A DNA stretch of 64,000 nucleotides from Rhizobium sp. 16-488-2b. GTDB taxonomy: Bacteria; Pseudomonadota; Alphaproteobacteria; Rhizobiales; Rhizobiaceae. Shown here one piece after another: positions 1 through 8,869 of this stretch; position 1 is the stretch's first letter; the number at the start of each line of letters is the position of its first letter. The notes beneath the pieces are model-generated. The model saw only the letters and a program-made list of their open reading frames with translations. It did not search any database and was not told the DNA's origin. The position numbers were made by a program, and so were the translations under genes. The stretch is taken from NCBI RefSeq assembly GCF_017741815.1, contig NZ_JAGHMF010000017.1:62001-126000 (forward strand). The letters run 5' to 3'.

Positions 1-838
1 TCGCGCGCAACCTCTCTGGCACCTGCGGCTCAGCCTCGTAGACGTCGAGGCCGGCGCCACGGATCACGCCATTCTCAAGCGCCGCGATCAATTCCGCCTC
101 ATCGACGACATCGCCGCGCGCCGTGTTGATCAGATAAGCCCCGGGCTTCATCGCCCCGAAACGGGACGCGTTCATCAGGTGCCGGTTCTCCGCACCTCCG
201 GGGCAATGCAGCGACACGAAATCGCTCGCGGCCAGTACCTCTTCCACGGTCGCTAGCTGCCGCGCGCCATATCGCGCCGCTTCCGCCGCATCGACCGTCG
301 AGCGGTTGTAGAACACCACGTCCATGCCGAAACCGAAATGGCAACGCTGCGCGAAGGCCTTGCCGATGCGCCCGAAACCGATGATCCCTACCGTCTTGCC
401 CGTGACCTTGGAGCCGATCATATGCGTCGGACACCAACCCTTCCATTCGCCGGCCCGGATCTGCCGCTCACCTTCCCCGCCACGGCGCGCGACAGAAAGC
501 AGGAGCAGCATGGCGATATCGGCGGTGCAATCGGTGAGCACGCCCGGCGTGTTGGTCACCACGATGCCCTTGGCCTTCGCCGCCGCGATGTCGATGTGGT
601 TATAGCCGACGCCGAAATTGCCGAGGACTCTGGCCCGGATCTCGCCTTCGAAAACCGACGCCGGAAGCTTGTCCGACACGGTCGGCAGCACGGCGTCGTG
701 GGTGCGCAGCGCCTCCGCGATGGCTTCGGGCGACATCGGCAGGTCGTCGGTGTTGAAGGTCGCGTCGAAGCGTTCGGCAAGCACAGCCTCCACGGCGGAG
801 GGCCAGCGGCGCGTGAGCAGAATCTTGGGGCGGGACAT
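1..838 (-). CDS. D-2-hydroxyacid dehydrogenase, 5' part (runs off the window)
   Basis: NAD(P)-dependent reductase of the D-isomer 2-hydroxyacid dehydrogenase family (glyoxylate/hydroxypyruvate reductase or glycerate dehydrogenase type). The reading frame starts with ATG at 838 (MSRPKILLTRRWP) and stays open to base 1, giving about 279 codons; the family usually has 310-335, so the C-terminus is missing. Visible are the Rossmann nucleotide-binding motif VGIIGFGRIGKAF and the catalytic-arginine motif LINTARGDVVDE. The DUTC-like stretch before the Rossmann fold (TADIAMLLLLSVARR) is typical. The gene ends beyond the window, so its downstream neighbours are unknown. The liv operon terminator lies between it and livK, so it is probably a separate unit. 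Substrate cannot be read from the sequence. Confidence 0.88.
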   Translation of the reverse strand, partial: MSRPKILLTRRWPSAVEAVLAERFDATFNTDDLPMSPEAIAEALRTHDAVLPTVSDKLPASVFEGEIRARVLGNFGVGYNHIDIAAAKAKGIVVTNTPGVLTDCTADIAMLLLLSVARRGGEGERQIRAGEWKGWCPTHMIGSKVTGKTVGIIGFGRIGKAFAQRCHFGFGMDVVFYNRSTVDAAEAARYGARQLATVEEVLAASDFVSLHCPGGAENRHLMNASRFGAMKPGAYLINTARGDVVDEAELIAALENGVIRGAGLDVYEAEPQVPERLRA

Positions 839-973
839 GGCGTATCCGTCTCGTCTGCGGCTACGCGCCGATCGGCGGCAACCTGTTGAATTCGCCGCCG
901 ATCGTAACCGGATCGTCCTCGATCGCAAGACCGGTAAGCGGCCGGGCGGTTCGCATTGTTGCCAAAACGAAAG

Positions 974-996
974 AAGCCCGGTGCGAGACCGGGCTT
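974..996 (-). terminator. Rho-independent terminator of the liv operon
   Basis: Perfect 9-bp stem (AAGCCCGGT / ACCGGGCTT) with a 5-base loop, 22 bases past the livK stop. On the minus strand it is followed by a T-rich tract (CTTTCGTTTTGG). It closes the livHMGF-DUF6867-livK unit. Confidence 0.75.
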
Positions 997-1017
997 CCAA
1001 GGTGAGAACGAAAGTTC

Positions 1018-2142
1018 TTACTTCGCGTCCTGCGGGAAGTAGGAGAACTTGCCGTCCGGGCCCTTCTTCCATTCGTACATGACGTAGCCTGGGATCTTTG
1101 GGTCGCCCTTTTCGTCGAACGAGATTTCGCCGAGAACGGTCTTGAACGGACCCTTGGCCTTCATCGCTGCGGCAACGGCTTCAGCGTCGGTCGAAGCAGC
1201 TGCCTTGGCAGCTTCAGCGATCGTCTGCATGGCGGCGTAGGAGTACAGCGTGTAAGCTTCCGGGTTGAAGCCGGCAGCCTTGAACTTCTCGACGAGTGCC
1301 TTGTTGTCGGGGTTCAGCGTTGCGTCCGGGCCGAACGTGTTCAGCGTGCCGGCGACTGCGTCACCAGCGATCGATGCCAGTTCGTTCGAAACGATACCGT
1401 CACCCGATACGAGCGTTGCCTTCAGGCCCTGGTCGGCGGCCTGGCGGATGATCAGACCAGCTTCGGTGTGGAGACCACCCCAGTAGATGATCGAAACGCC
1501 GGCTTCCTTCATCTTGGCGATGAGGGCCGAGAAGTCCTTGTCGCCGACGTTGATGCCTTCGTACATGACTTCGGTGAGACCAGCGGCATTCATGGCCTTC
1601 TTGGTTTCGTCAGCGAGGCCCTGGCCGTATGGGGTCTTGTCGTGAACGACAGCGATCTTGGCGTCCTTGAAGTGGTCGGCCAGATACTTGCCGGCAATGC
1701 CGCCCTGCTGGTCGTCGCGACCGCAAGTACGGAACGTGTTCCACAGACCACGCTCGGTGAACTGCGGGTTGGTCGCAGCCGGCGTGATTTCGAGGATGCC
1801 GTTTTCAGCGTAAACTTCGGAAGCCGGGATCGAAACGCCCGAGTTGAAGTGGCCGATGACGAACTTGACGCCGTCAGCTGCGAACTTGTTGGCAACCGAG
1901 ATACCCTGCTTCGGGTCGGACACGTCGTCGCCGAGCACGATCTTGATCTGCTCGCCATTGATGCCGCCAGCAGCGTTGATGTCGGCAGCTGCCTGCTCGG
2001 CACCCTTCTGGAGCTGTGCGCCGAACGCAGCGTTCGGGCCGGTCAGCGGACCAGCAACGGCAACCGTGATGTCGGCCCAAGCGTTGCTGCTGAAGGCGAC
2101 CATCGCCGTCAGAGCCACTGCCGACAGAAGAGACTTCTTCAT
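1018..2142 (-). CDS. livK: Branched-chain amino-acid ABC transporter, periplasmic binding protein
   Basis: Periplasmic solute-binding protein of the Leu/Ile/Val (LivK/BraC) type, 374 aa. Residues 1-23 form a Sec signal peptide ending ANAWA-D style ([12 protein letters not shown]). The mature part starts with the family hallmark [16 protein letters not shown] and continues with [15 protein letters not shown], the usual type I periplasmic-binding fold. Start at 2142 is backed by a GGGAG Shine-Dalgarno 8 bases upstream. It is the last gene of the liv unit and has a 119-base leader after the DUF6867 gene, so it may also be expressed separately, as binding proteins often are. Substrate breadth in rhizobia (Bra/Liv systems) can be wider than branched-chain amino acids; that part is family knowledge. 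Confidence 0.93.
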   Translation of the reverse strand: MKKSLLSAVALTAMVAFSSNAWADITVAVAGPLTGPNAAFGAQLQKGAEQAAADINAAGGINGEQIKIVLGDDVSDPKQGISVANKFAADGVKFVIGHFNSGVSIPASEVYAENGILEITPAATNPQFTERGLWNTFRTCGRDDQQGGIAGKYLADHFKDAKIAVVHDKTPYGQGLADETKKAMNAAGLTEVMYEGINVGDKDFSALIAKMKEAGVSIIYWGGLHTEAGLIIRQAADQGLKATLVSGDGIVSNELASIAGDAVAGTLNTFGPDATLNPDNKALVEKFKAAGFNPEAYTLYSYAAMQTIAEAAKAAASTDAEAVAAAMKAKGPFKTVLGEISFDEKGDPKIPGYVMYEWKKGPDGKFSYFPQDAK

Positions 2143-2261
2143 TATGTTACTCCCAGTTTTTTAGCGGGTTCCGTTCCATTACCCAGCGCATCACCCACTT
2201 TACTGCGCCGGGAAACCTGTTCCACTCGGAGAGGTAATTTGTCCCTAGATTCAACCGGCTG

Positions 2262-2615
2262 TCAATGTTTTGCCTTCCAGGAGAAGGGTGACGTCTTTTC
2301 GTAGAGCCAGTAGTAATTATTGACCATCTGATTGGTCCGGCGATAGCGGTATCCCGCCGTCGCGAAGATCAAGAGAAGGACGAAGTCGATGGCGTAATAG
2401 AACACACTCAGCACCGGTCCGTCGAACAGCGCATGATGCAGAAACTGCATCGCAGCCGCCAGAAGCACGCTGTAGCCGATGACAATAGGATAGTCGCTCC
2501 AGCCATCGGCAGCAGCCTTGCCCGAACGCCACGCGGTCCAGAAGCCGATCAACACGACGATCAGGCGGATGACGCTGCGAACGCCGGTATCGCCTTCAAA
2601 GAAAAGTCCCTGCAT
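2262..2615 (-). CDS. DUF6867-type small inner-membrane protein
   Basis: 117-aa protein with about three predicted membrane segments (near residues 14-30, 42-62 and 70-87) and a basic, aromatic C-terminus (RYRRTNQMVNNYYWLYEK). I match it from memory to DUF6867, a rhizobial family found beside liv genes; no function is known to me. It sits 24 bases after livF and before livK on the same strand, so it is embedded in the transporter operon. That position suggests an accessory membrane subunit or a regulator of the Liv permease, but this is inference. Confidence 0.75.
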   Translation of the reverse strand: MQGLFFEGDTGVRSVIRLIVVLIGFWTAWRSGKAAADGWSDYPIVIGYSVLLAAAMQFLHHALFDGPVLSVFYYAIDFVLLLIFATAGYRYRRTNQMVNNYYWLYEKTSPFSWKAKH

Positions 2616-2639
2616 ATCAAAGTCTCCCCTTCGTCATGC

Positions 2640-3368
2640 TCAATGCCGTCCGCCTTCGAGATAGGCGGCGCGAACTTCAGGATTGGCGAGCAGCTCCTGG
2701 CCGGAGCCCGACATCGTCACCTTGCCGTTGACCATGACATAGGCCCGGTCCGACAGCTTCAGCGCCGCGAAGGCGTTCTGCTCGACGAGGAACACGGTGA
2801 GCCCCTCATCCTTGTTCAGCTTCTTGATCGCCTCGAAGATGCCCTTGACGATCAGTGGCGCGAGACCGAGCGACGGCTCGTCGAGAAGCAAAAGCTTCGG
2901 GCGGGCCATCAGCGCGCGGCCGATCGACAGCATCTGCTGCTCGCCGCCCGAAAGCGTGCCGCCGCGCTGCGTCTGGCGCTCCTTGAGACGCGGGAACATC
3001 GCGAAGATCTTCTCGACGTCTTCCTTGAAGTATTTCAGGTTATCGAGGCCGGCGCCCATCTGCAGGTTTTCCATCACGCTCATGCGCGGGAAAATGCGGC
3101 GACCTTCCGGCGACTGCGCGATGCGCAGGCGGGCGATCTCGTGAGTCGGCATCTTGGTGATGTCGCGGCCCTCGAAGATGACCTTGCCGGCGCGCGCCTG
3201 CGGGCTGCCGCAGATCGTCATCATCAGTGTCGACTTGCCGGCGCCGTTGGCGCCGATCAGGCTGACGATTTCGCCCTGGTTGACGTGGACATCGATGCCG
3301 GCGAGCGCGCGAATGTTGCCGTAATAGGTTTCAACACCCTCGACCTTGAGAAGTGGCTGACCGGTCAT
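2640..3368 (-). CDS. livF: Branched-chain amino-acid ABC transporter, ATP-binding protein LivF
   Basis: ATPase subunit, 242 aa. Walker A is GANGAGKSTLMM (residues about 37-48), the signature is LSGGEQQMLSIGRAL, Walker B is LLLLDEPSLGLAP, and the switch histidine region reads VFLVEQNA, which is the LivF form (Gln-Asn rather than His-Asp). The start ATG at 3368 overlaps the livG stop by one base (TGATG), pointing to translational coupling. It pairs with LivG on the cytoplasmic face of the LivHM permease. Confidence 0.95.
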   Translation of the reverse strand: MTGQPLLKVEGVETYYGNIRALAGIDVHVNQGEIVSLIGANGAGKSTLMMTICGSPQARAGKVIFEGRDITKMPTHEIARLRIAQSPEGRRIFPRMSVMENLQMGAGLDNLKYFKEDVEKIFAMFPRLKERQTQRGGTLSGGEQQMLSIGRALMARPKLLLLDEPSLGLAPLIVKGIFEAIKKLNKDEGLTVFLVEQNAFAALKLSDRAYVMVNGKVTMSGSGQELLANPEVRAAYLEGGRH

Positions 3369-4240
3369 CAGTGCGTACCTCCTTCGAGGTTTTCGACGTC
3401 TGCGATCACCTGTTCCACTTCCTCGTCTTCGACACCGAGATAGGCCGCGATGACCTTCGGATCGTTCTTCACATGATCGGGCGTGCCGTCGGAAATCTTC
3501 TGGCCGTATTCGAGCACGACGACGTGGTCGGAAATTTCCATGACCACGGACATGTCATGCTCGATCAGGAGCAGCGACGTGCCCTCGTCGCGGATACCGC
3601 GCAGAAGCGTGTTCAGCGTCAGCGATTCCTTCGGGTTGAGACCGGCGGCCGGCTCGTCCAGGCAGAGCAGTTCCGGTCCCGTGCACATGGCTCGCGCGAT
3701 TTCCAGACGACGCTGAGCGCCGTATGGCAGGTCGCCGGCGGGATCGTCGGCGCGATCGATCAGATCGGCCTTCTCCAGCCAGTAGCGGGCAAGCTCGATC
3801 GCGTTCTTCGCTTCCGCGCTGTAGCGACCGATCCCGAGCAGACCGAGAATGGTGTAGCCCGATGCCAGCATCAGCTTGTTGTGCTGCGCGACCAGGAGAT
3901 TTTCGAGAACCGTCAGGCCGGAGAACAGGCGGATGTTCTGGAAGGTACGGGCGACCTTTGCTTCGCGGGTGATGCGAAAGTCCGGCAGACGCTCAAGCAG
4001 GTGTTCTCTGCCATCCTTGTGGCGCATGGTGATCATGCCCATGGTCGGCTTGTAGAAGCCGGTGATGCAATTGAACACGGTGGTCTTGCCGGCGCCGTTC
4101 GGGCCGATCAGCGCGGTGATCTCGCCGCGCTTGGCCTCGAACGAGAAGTCGTTGATGGCCATCAGGCCGCCGAACTTCATCGACAGGTGCTCGACCTTGA
4201 GCAGGGTATCGCTGGACATGTTGGTTTCCTGAGGGCTCAT
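3368..4240 (-). CDS. livG: Branched-chain amino-acid ABC transporter, ATP-binding protein LivG
   Basis: ATPase subunit, 290 aa. Walker A GPNGAGKTTVFNC, the LivG-specific long insert after it, signature LPYGAQRRLEIARAM, Walker B LLCLDEPAAGLNP and switch LLIEHDMSVVM are all present. The C-terminal tail (VEDEEVEQVIADVENLEGG) is an acidic extension beyond the usual end. ATG at 4240 overlaps the livM stop as TGATG and has AAGGAGGG nine bases upstream; an internal ATG at 4219 also has a usable AGGA, so the first seven residues are uncertain. Confidence 0.94.
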   Translation of the reverse strand: MSPQETNMSSDTLLKVEHLSMKFGGLMAINDFSFEAKRGEITALIGPNGAGKTTVFNCITGFYKPTMGMITMRHKDGREHLLERLPDFRITREAKVARTFQNIRLFSGLTVLENLLVAQHNKLMLASGYTILGLLGIGRYSAEAKNAIELARYWLEKADLIDRADDPAGDLPYGAQRRLEIARAMCTGPELLCLDEPAAGLNPKESLTLNTLLRGIRDEGTSLLLIEHDMSVVMEISDHVVVLEYGQKISDGTPDHVKNDPKVIAAYLGVEDEEVEQVIADVENLEGGTH

Positions 4241-5631
4241 CAGCCGTGGCCCTCCTTGGTGAAGCTTCCCGATACCGATTTCCGTTCCTTGAGGAAGGCT
4301 GTCGGCTCACGCGATCCGACGAAGCCGCGCGGCTTGATCAGCATGACGACGACCATCGCCAGACCGAATAGCAGCATGCGGTAGAGTTCCGGCGTGAAGT
4401 CGGGTCCGAAGATGAGCTTCAGGAACTCCATCTCGCGCAGCATTTCCGTGCCGCCGATCATGACGATCGCCGCGATCGCGATGCCGGTCAGCGAACCCAT
4501 GCCGCCGAGAACGACGATGGCGAGGATGACGGCCGATTCCAGGAACACGAAGGATTCAGGCGATACGAAGCCCTGGCGAGCGGCGAAGAAGGAACCGGCG
4601 AAGCCGCCGAACATCGCACCCGTGGCAAAAGCCGTGAGCTTGGTCGTCACCGTGTTGATGCCAAGCGAACGGCAGGCGATCTCGTCTTCGCGAAGCGCTT
4701 CCCACGCACGACCGATCGGCATGCGGCGCAGGCGGATCGTCACGTATGCCGTCAGGAGGCACAGCGCCAGGATCAGATAGAAGAGGAAGATCTTGTAGTA
4801 GGCCGAAGAGATCGGCAGGTGGAATAGCTTGGCGAAGCCGTGCGGGCTGGCATCGAACGGAATGCCGAACAGCGTTGCCTTCGGAATGCTGGCGATACCG
4901 AACGTGCCCTTGGTCAGATCCGTCCAGTTGATGATGACGAGGCGGATGATTTCGCCGAAGGCCAGCGTCACGATCGCCAGATAGTCACCGCGCAGACGCA
5001 GCACCGGGAAGCCGAGGATGATGCCCCAGAGACCGGCGAGAATGCCCGACAGCGGCAGAAGAACCCAGAAGGACAGGCCGAAATAGCTGGAGAGCAGCGC
5101 GTAGGAATAGGCGCCGACCGCGTAGAAGGCGACGTAGCCGAGATCGAGCAGACCGGCGAGACCGACGACGATGTTCAGGCCCCAGGCCAGCATCACGTAG
5201 ATCAGGATCTGGATACCGAAGTTGTCGACCCACTTCAGCGAGCCCTGCGCGCCAACCAGCGCCACGATGACGACGGGATAGAGCACCAGCGCCAGAAGCG
5301 CGATCTTCAGGAAGTGGGCGTGGAAGAAGCCCTTCTTGTCGGAGATGTCGAGCTCGCCGCTGCGCGCCTTGGCAAGCTTGCGGGCATCGAGATGCGGACG
5401 CAGGAAGACCACGATCGCAAACCGGCCGACCGCCGCGATGGCGACGAAGACCGCAAGCAGGCCCCAGCGCTGCACGACGACGAGTTCGTTGCTGATGTTC
5501 TGCTGCGTGCCGAGACCGACATAGAGAACGAACATGCCGAAGGAGATAACGGCTGCGAAGATAGCTTCTTTAATACCCTTCTGGACAAGTCCGGATGCGG
5601 GCTTGCCAGGGGCGTTTTCAACATTTGCCAT
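4240..5631 (-). CDS. livM: Branched-chain amino-acid ABC transporter, permease LivM
   Basis: Inner-membrane permease, 463 aa. The first ~130 residues are an extension with extra membrane segments and a charged stretch (HLDARKLAKARSGELD), as in the long LivM subfamily. The conserved core begins near ILIYVMLAWGLNIVVGLAGLLDLG and has the EAA-like coupling loop GRAWEALREDEIACRSLGI that contacts the ATPases. It lies four bases downstream of livH. The C-terminus (FTKEGHG) is soluble. Confidence 0.94.
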   Translation of the reverse strand: MANVENAPGKPASGLVQKGIKEAIFAAVISFGMFVLYVGLGTQQNISNELVVVQRWGLLAVFVAIAAVGRFAIVVFLRPHLDARKLAKARSGELDISDKKGFFHAHFLKIALLALVLYPVVIVALVGAQGSLKWVDNFGIQILIYVMLAWGLNIVVGLAGLLDLGYVAFYAVGAYSYALLSSYFGLSFWVLLPLSGILAGLWGIILGFPVLRLRGDYLAIVTLAFGEIIRLVIINWTDLTKGTFGIASIPKATLFGIPFDASPHGFAKLFHLPISSAYYKIFLFYLILALCLLTAYVTIRLRRMPIGRAWEALREDEIACRSLGINTVTTKLTAFATGAMFGGFAGSFFAARQGFVSPESFVFLESAVILAIVVLGGMGSLTGIAIAAIVMIGGTEMLREMEFLKLIFGPDFTPELYRMLLFGLAMVVVMLIKPRGFVGSREPTAFLKERKSVSGSFTKEGHG

Positions 5632-5635
5632 GACG

Positions 5636-6538
5636 TTAAACCTTCTCGACTTCCGGCCGGCCCAGGATACCTGTCGGCTTGAAGATCAGCACGAAAGCGA
5701 GGATGGCGAAGGTCGCCACATCCTTGTAGGCGATGGTGAAGTAGGCCGACCACAGGCTTTCGATGAGGCCGATCATCAGACCACCGAGAACGGCGCCCGG
5801 AAGCGAACCGATACCGCCGAGAACGGCCGCCGTGAACGCTTTAACGCCAGGCACGAAGCCGTCGTTGAAGTTCACCACGCCGTAGTACATCAGGTACATC
5901 GTGCCTGCGACGGCAGCGAGTGCGGCGCCCATGATGAAGGTCACCGAGATCGTCTGGTCGACGTTGACGCCCAGCAGCGCCGCCATCTTGCGGTCCTGCT
6001 CGGTGGCGCGCTGCGCGCGGCCAAGCGCCGTGTGATTGACGAGATACCAGAAGACGGTGAGCAGCACGGCGGTGATAATAATGATCACGATCTGCTTCAG
6101 CGAGACGGTGACGCCACCAATGTTATAGACGCTGCTGATCAGCGGCGGGATCGGCTTGTTGCGCGGACCCTGCGTCACCTGGATGAAGTTCGACAGCGTG
6201 ATCGACATGCCGATCGCTGTGATCAGCGGCGCCAGGCGGAACGAACCGCGCAGCGGGCGATAAGCGACGCGCTCGATCGTCCAATTCCACAAACTCGTCA
6301 TCAGCATCGCGATAAGCAGCATCAGCAGCAGCAGAACCGCGACCGGCAAACCAGCAAAAATCGATGTGAGGACGAGAAAGACGATAAGGGCGGCGAAGCC
6401 ACCGATCATGAAAATATCGCCGTGAGCGAAGTTGATCATGCCGATGATGCCGTAAACCATCGTATAGCCGATAGCCACAAGGCCATAGATGGATCCAAGA
6501 GTCAGCCCATTAATGAGCTGCTGGACAAAATATTCCAT
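5636..6538 (-). CDS. livH: Branched-chain amino-acid ABC transporter, permease LivH
   Basis: Inner-membrane permease, 300 aa, first gene of the operon. The N-terminal hallmark LINGLTLGSIYGLVAIGYTM and the MINFAHGDIFMIGGF motif are characteristic of LivH. The coupling loop reads GRAQRATEQDRKMAALLGV. Upstream is an intergenic region of almost 400 bases shared with the divergent cysQ-type gene, where the operon promoter must lie. Confidence 0.95.
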   Translation of the reverse strand: MEYFVQQLINGLTLGSIYGLVAIGYTMVYGIIGMINFAHGDIFMIGGFAALIVFLVLTSIFAGLPVAVLLLLMLLIAMLMTSLWNWTIERVAYRPLRGSFRLAPLITAIGMSITLSNFIQVTQGPRNKPIPPLISSVYNIGGVTVSLKQIVIIIITAVLLTVFWYLVNHTALGRAQRATEQDRKMAALLGVNVDQTISVTFIMGAALAAVAGTMYLMYYGVVNFNDGFVPGVKAFTAAVLGGIGSLPGAVLGGLMIGLIESLWSAYFTIAYKDVATFAILAFVLIFKPTGILGRPEVEKV

Positions 6539-6917
6539 ATGTCTTTCCCCTGGACACAGAACCGTGAAAAGCCTGCGTCTCTTGTTATTAGAGCCCTTGT
6601 TGAGCCCTTGATTAAAGATTTCATACTGCTTTCAAGGCAAAAGGGAAGCGCAAAATTACAAAGCTCCAAAGTTCTTTACCGTTTTGGTGAAAATGACTTT
6701 TTGGCATCCATAAAGTTGATTTTTTCAACACAATCCGGCCTCTCACGCCACTTTTCACCGCAAATTCACTTTTCCCCGGGATCTTTAGCCTTCGCCGATG
6801 GATGGAAAATCGTCAAAGCACACCTGCGTCCTTTTGCGACGGCGGACGAGCCGTGCAATGAAGCGTGAAAACGACTATATGAGAAGCATGATGGAGAAGG
6901 GATCGAACAGACCCGCG
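6539..6917. other. Divergent intergenic region livH / cysQ
   Basis: No gene seen. It is noticeably richer in A and T than the flanking genes and contains the promoters of both directions. A short tandem-like repeat (GAGCCCTTGTTGAGCCCTTG) and an imperfect inverted repeat with arms CCTTGA / TCAAGG lie near 6589-6640, upstream of livH. They could be a binding site for an amino-acid-responsive regulator, but I cannot assign one. Confidence 0.4.
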
Positions 6918-7700
6918 ATGCTCGAGACGTTTGAACGTGCCGCCCTTGAGGCTGGCAAGGCGATCATGGATGTGTACCGCGCAGGCTGCACGGCGGCCAG
7001 CAAGGCCGACAACAGCCCGGTGACGATCGCCGACGAGCAGGCCGAGCGGATCATTCTGGCGCATCTCTATCGTGATTTCCCCGATATCCCCGTCATCGCC
7101 GAAGAATCAGTCGCGGCCGGCATCGTGCCGGCGGTCGGCTCGTCGTTCTTTCTGGTCGATCCCCTGGATGGCACGCGCGAATTCGTCGACAAGCGGCCGG
7201 AATTCACCGTCAACATCGCCTTCATCGTCGATGGCCACCCGGCCGCCGGCATCGTCTTCGCGCCCGCGCTGGGCGTTGCCTTTCTCGGCGAGAGCGGCAC
7301 GGCCGAGAAGTTGCATATCGGCCCGGACTTCCGTGTCGAAAAGCGGTTGCCGATCAATGTTCGCCTCGCCAAAGCCGAACGCACCGCACTCGCCAGCCGG
7401 TCGCATAACAGCCCGCAGACGGCACGCTTCCTGGCCGAGCAGGCCATCTCGGAGTGCAAGAACATCGGCTCGTCGCTGAAATTCTGTCTTCTCGCGGAAG
7501 GAGAAGCGGACGTCTATCCGCGCTTTACCCGCACCATGGAGTGGGACACCGCGGCCGGCGACGCCATCCTGCGCGCGGCCGGAGGCTGCACCGTGACCCT
7601 CGACGGTCGCCCCCTCACCTACGGCAAGACCCGGCAGGCCCACGACGCGGATTTCGCCAACCCCGATTTCATCTCCTGGGGCAACGCCCCCCGGCTTTGA
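6918..7700 (+). CDS. cysQ: 3'(2'),5'-bisphosphate nucleotidase, CysQ type
   Basis: Inositol-monophosphatase superfamily enzyme, 260 aa from the chosen start. CysQ hydrolyses the sulfate-assimilation by-product 3'-phosphoadenosine 5'-phosphate to AMP. Metal-site motifs are visible: the EES of VIAEESVAAG, the signature DPLDGTREFVDKR, and the C-terminal WDTAAGDAILRAAGG. The N-terminus MLETFERAALEAGKAIMDV aligns with the N-terminus of E. coli CysQ, and KADNSPVTIADEQA follows as in that protein, which is why I chose ATG 6918. In-frame ATGs at 6858, 6885 and 6894 would add a 7-20 residue non-conserved leader; none has a strong ribosome site. Monocistronic by position. Confidence 0.86.
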   Translation: MLETFERAALEAGKAIMDVYRAGCTAASKADNSPVTIADEQAERIILAHLYRDFPDIPVIAEESVAAGIVPAVGSSFFLVDPLDGTREFVDKRPEFTVNIAFIVDGHPAAGIVFAPALGVAFLGESGTAEKLHIGPDFRVEKRLPINVRLAKAERTALASRSHNSPQTARFLAEQAISECKNIGSSLKFCLLAEGEADVYPRFTRTMEWDTAAGDAILRAAGGCTVTLDGRPLTYGKTRQAHDADFANPDFISWGNAPRL

Positions 7701-7826
7701 GCGCGGGGACGTTTCTCGCGAATATCCCTGTGAAAACAGCGCCCGGCCCCGCGCGCTGTCCCCCCTTCCCGACGCGCCCCTACGATTTGCGGCAGTGAAA
7801 CCTGCCGCGAACACCGGAGCTCGATC

Positions 7827-8864
7827 GTGTCGGACCAGACCAACAACCTCGCCTTGCCCTACATCCTGCCCTCCCAGGCGCAGAAGCAGGTGCCGCATAA
7901 CGAAGCGCTACAGCGCCTCGACGCCGTGGTCCAGCTGACGATCATCGCCGAACGCCAGGCACCGCCCGAAACACCGGGTGAAGGCAACCGCTACCTCGTC
8001 GGCGCCGATCCCGAGGGCGCGTGGCTCGGCCGGCACGGGCTCATTTCCGCCTGGCAGGACGGTGCATGGGCCTATCTCTCGCCAAACCCCGGCTGGCGCG
8101 CCTTCTTTCTCGATACCCGTCAGCTCCGCGCATTCGACGGCGCTAACTGGAACGTCATCTCCCTCGATGCGGATGGCGCGCTTCCGATGATCGGCGTCAA
8201 CACGACGGCCGACGCGATCAACCGGCTGGCGGTCGCCTCCGAAGCAAGCCTCTTCACCCATGCAGGCCAGGGTCATCAGCTGAAGATCAACAAGGCCGAT
8301 CCGTCTCAAACAGGCACGCTGCTCTTTCAGACGAACTGGTCGGGCCGCGCCGAGATGGGGCTTGCCGGAAGCGATGCGTTTTCGATCAAGGTCAGCGGCG
8401 ATGGCAATGATTGGTCGACGGCGCTCGTCGTGGCGCCGGATGGCGTGGTGCGCATGCCCTCGCGGCCGATCATGCGGGCATCGCCCGCTGCAGGTATCAC
8501 CTCCCTGCCACCGGCAAGCCGCACCGGCTTTACGGATATCCACGCAGAACAAGGCGGCTTCGAACTTGGCGCCGCCGTACCATCAGGTACCGGCAGGCGG
8601 CTGATCGTCCCTGCCGACAGCTTCTACCTGCTGTCGCTCTCTCTGAGCACCCTCACCTCATCAGGCCACGATGTGGCGATCGAGGTCAACGGCGCCACGG
8701 TCGTCGCCAGCGCCGGCGGACCCGCCTCGACATCACCAACGCGGCAGAACGCAACGACGATCGCCTGGCTGAACCAAGGCGACTGGCTCGCATTGCTTCA
8801 CAGCGGCACGGCGCAATACGAATTTGGACCGGCGAAGACCGAACTCTGCGCCGTCATGCTCTGA
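7827..8864 (+). CDS. DUF2793 domain protein
   Basis: 345-aa protein; GTG start at 7827 with GGAG eight bases upstream. Residues about 5-115 match DUF2793: NLALPYILPSQAQKQVPHNE, then the tryptophan- and glycine-rich GAWLGRHGLISAWQDGAWAYLSP and RAFFLDTRQLRAFDGANW. The remainder is predicted beta-rich (GTLLFQTNWSGRAEMGLAG; DSFYLLSLSLSTLTSSGHDV). From memory, DUF2793 occurs in phage-tail or gene-transfer-agent associated proteins and in isolated rhizobial loci. No other phage gene is nearby, so this is an orphan copy. No signal peptide is evident. Role unknown; a fibre- or spike-like binding protein is the leading guess. Confidence 0.72.
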   Translation: MSDQTNNLALPYILPSQAQKQVPHNEALQRLDAVVQLTIIAERQAPPETPGEGNRYLVGADPEGAWLGRHGLISAWQDGAWAYLSPNPGWRAFFLDTRQLRAFDGANWNVISLDADGALPMIGVNTTADAINRLAVASEASLFTHAGQGHQLKINKADPSQTGTLLFQTNWSGRAEMGLAGSDAFSIKVSGDGNDWSTALVVAPDGVVRMPSRPIMRASPAAGITSLPPASRTGFTDIHAEQGGFELGAAVPSGTGRRLIVPADSFYLLSLSLSTLTSSGHDVAIEVNGATVVASAGGPASTSPTRQNATTIAWLNQGDWLALLHSGTAQYEFGPAKTELCAVML

Positions 8865-8869
8865 ACGAG

